Of a stretch of 6,400 nt of DNA, positions 5,664 to 6,400 are shown one piece after another. Position numbers and translations under genes: made by a program. The DNA lies in the NCBI GenBank assembly GCA_903913355.1, contig CAIWKU010000365.1:1-6400 (forward strand). Reading direction: 5' to 3'. Numbering within the stretch: position 1 is the first letter of the stretch; each line of letters starts with the position of its first letter. The DNA is from an uncultured Bacteroidota bacterium. Its GTDB lineage: Bacteria > Bacteroidota > Bacteroidia > Chitinophagales > Chitinophagaceae. The notes below the pieces were generated by a model. The model was not told the DNA's origin and did no database searches. It saw only the letters and a program-made list of their open reading frames with translations.

Positions 5664-6400
5664 ATGCAATTGTATAAATTATTAGGTGCCATAACATGTG
5701 TAGTTGCAATCTGTTCCTGCAAAATGAAAACAGAAGCAAAGCATGATTTTTTAGTCAGTGATCTGGATACGACCGTTTCGCCAGCGAATGATTTTTTTAT
5801 GTATGCAAATGGAGGTTGGATTAAACAGAATCCTATTCCGGCAGATCAAAGCAGTTGGGGAGTAGGAGAACTGGTTCAGGATGATATTTACGACCGGCTG
5901 AAGAAAATCAATGAACAGTCAATTACGGAAAAGGCCACTAATGGTAGTATCGCACAAAAGATCGGCGATTTCTGGTATAGTGGTATGGACTCTGCCGCGG
6001 CAGAAAAGCAGGGCTGGCAGCCTTTGCAGGAAGATTTAGCTACCATCCAAAAAATACAAACTGTTGAACAATTATTAGAAGTGGTAGCTTCATTTCATAA
6101 AAAGGGAATCAATGTCATGTTTAATGAAGGTGTTTACCAGGATGATAAAAATAGTGATGTGAATGCCTATCAATTGGGTCAGGGCGGATTGGGAATGCCT
6201 AACCGGGATTATTATTTTAATACAGATGAAAAATCTGTAAACGTGCGAAAAGCATACCAGCATTACCTGGTTCAGGTGTTTACAAGATTAGGGAATGATA
6301 GTGTAAAAGCTGCTGCTACTGCAGATAAAGTATTTCAATTGGAAACCAGACTGGCGAAAGCTTCCCGAAAATTGGCCGACTTGCGTGACCCCTATAAAAA
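5664..6400 (+). CDS. M13 family metallopeptidase (neprilysin/PepO-like), N-terminal part
   Basis: The frame opens at ATG 5664 and runs off the window after 245 complete codons; family members are usually about 670-690 residues, so roughly a third is present. The leader is hydrophobic, MQLYKLLGAITCVVAICSCK. ICSC ending at Cys19 is a plausible but non-canonical lipobox, suggesting a lipoprotein; CKMK after it is not a clear Bacteroidota surface-export signal. The M13 N-terminal domain is evident from SPANDFFMYANGGWIKQNPI (39-58), then PADQSSWG, IGDFWYSGMD, and LGQGGLGMPNRDYYF, which is the conserved GxGMPxRDYYF block. M13 enzymes are zinc endopeptidases that cut short peptides; their HExxH and second zinc ligand lie in the C-terminal domain, which is not in this window, so activity cannot be judged. 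The gene has its own leader and a promoter candidate, and is probably a separate transcription unit. Confidence 0.9.
   Translation, partial: MQLYKLLGAITCVVAICSCKMKTEAKHDFLVSDLDTTVSPANDFFMYANGGWIKQNPIPADQSSWGVGELVQDDIYDRLKKINEQSITEKATNGSIAQKIGDFWYSGMDSAAAEKQGWQPLQEDLATIQKIQTVEQLLEVVASFHKKGINVMFNEGVYQDDKNSDVNAYQLGQGGLGMPNRDYYFNTDEKSVNVRKAYQHYLVQVFTRLGNDSVKAAATADKVFQLETRLAKASRKLADLRDPYK

Noticed and set aside
1..6400. Mobile element, CRISPR array, tRNA/rRNA or defence system.
   Set aside because: No transposase, integrase, regularly spaced repeats or tRNA cloverleaf signatures were seen on either strand, and base composition and codon style look uniform across the window.

Overview
The window looks like a chromosomal stretch from a Bacteroidota species, most likely the Chitinophagaceae/Sphingobacteriia side of the phylum; the genus cannot be named from the sequence. 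The reasons are a low-GC, AT-rich background, A-rich leaders in place of Shine-Dalgarno sites, promoter elements of the Bacteroidota type (TAnnTTTG), and several families typical of or enriched in the phylum: PorP/SprF, a PorE-like OmpA protein, a carboxypeptidase-regulatory-domain outer membrane receptor, and an M13 peptidase with a lipoprotein-like leader. All genes read on the + strand. No RNA gene, CRISPR array, transposase or phage gene is visible.

Layout: positions 1-213 hold the last 70 codons of a PorP/SprF-family outer membrane protein. Fifteen bases later comes a 729-residue periplasmic protein (229-2418) with the order TPR, PD40 beta-propeller, carboxypeptidase regulatory domain, TSP3-type linker, OmpA C-terminal domain. 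This resembles PorE of the type IX secretion system (T9SS), so the pair is probably a T9SS or gliding-type secretion/anchoring module whose secreted partner may lie upstream of the window. A 135-residue secreted protein of unknown function follows (2467-2874), possibly as the last gene of the same transcript.

Positions 2875-2981 carry the best regulatory signal in the window: a 26-bp near-perfect palindrome ending four bases before a TAnnTTTG -7 element. It sits in front of an 822-residue TonB-receptor-like outer membrane beta-barrel protein (2982-5450). A 213-bp AT-rich gap with small hairpins and a weaker promoter candidate separates this from the N-terminal third of an M13 (neprilysin-like) metallopeptidase (5664 to beyond 6400), which is cut by the window edge before its HExxH zinc site.

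The region therefore consists of cell-envelope genes: outer membrane channel, peptidoglycan-anchored scaffold, secreted protein, outer membrane receptor and envelope peptidase. The first two almost certainly work together. The later genes are probably separate transcription units, and a functional link to the T9SS pair is only an inference. I see no wholly new multi-gene system. The items most worth a second look are the unknown small secreted protein and the palindromic site at 2917-2942.
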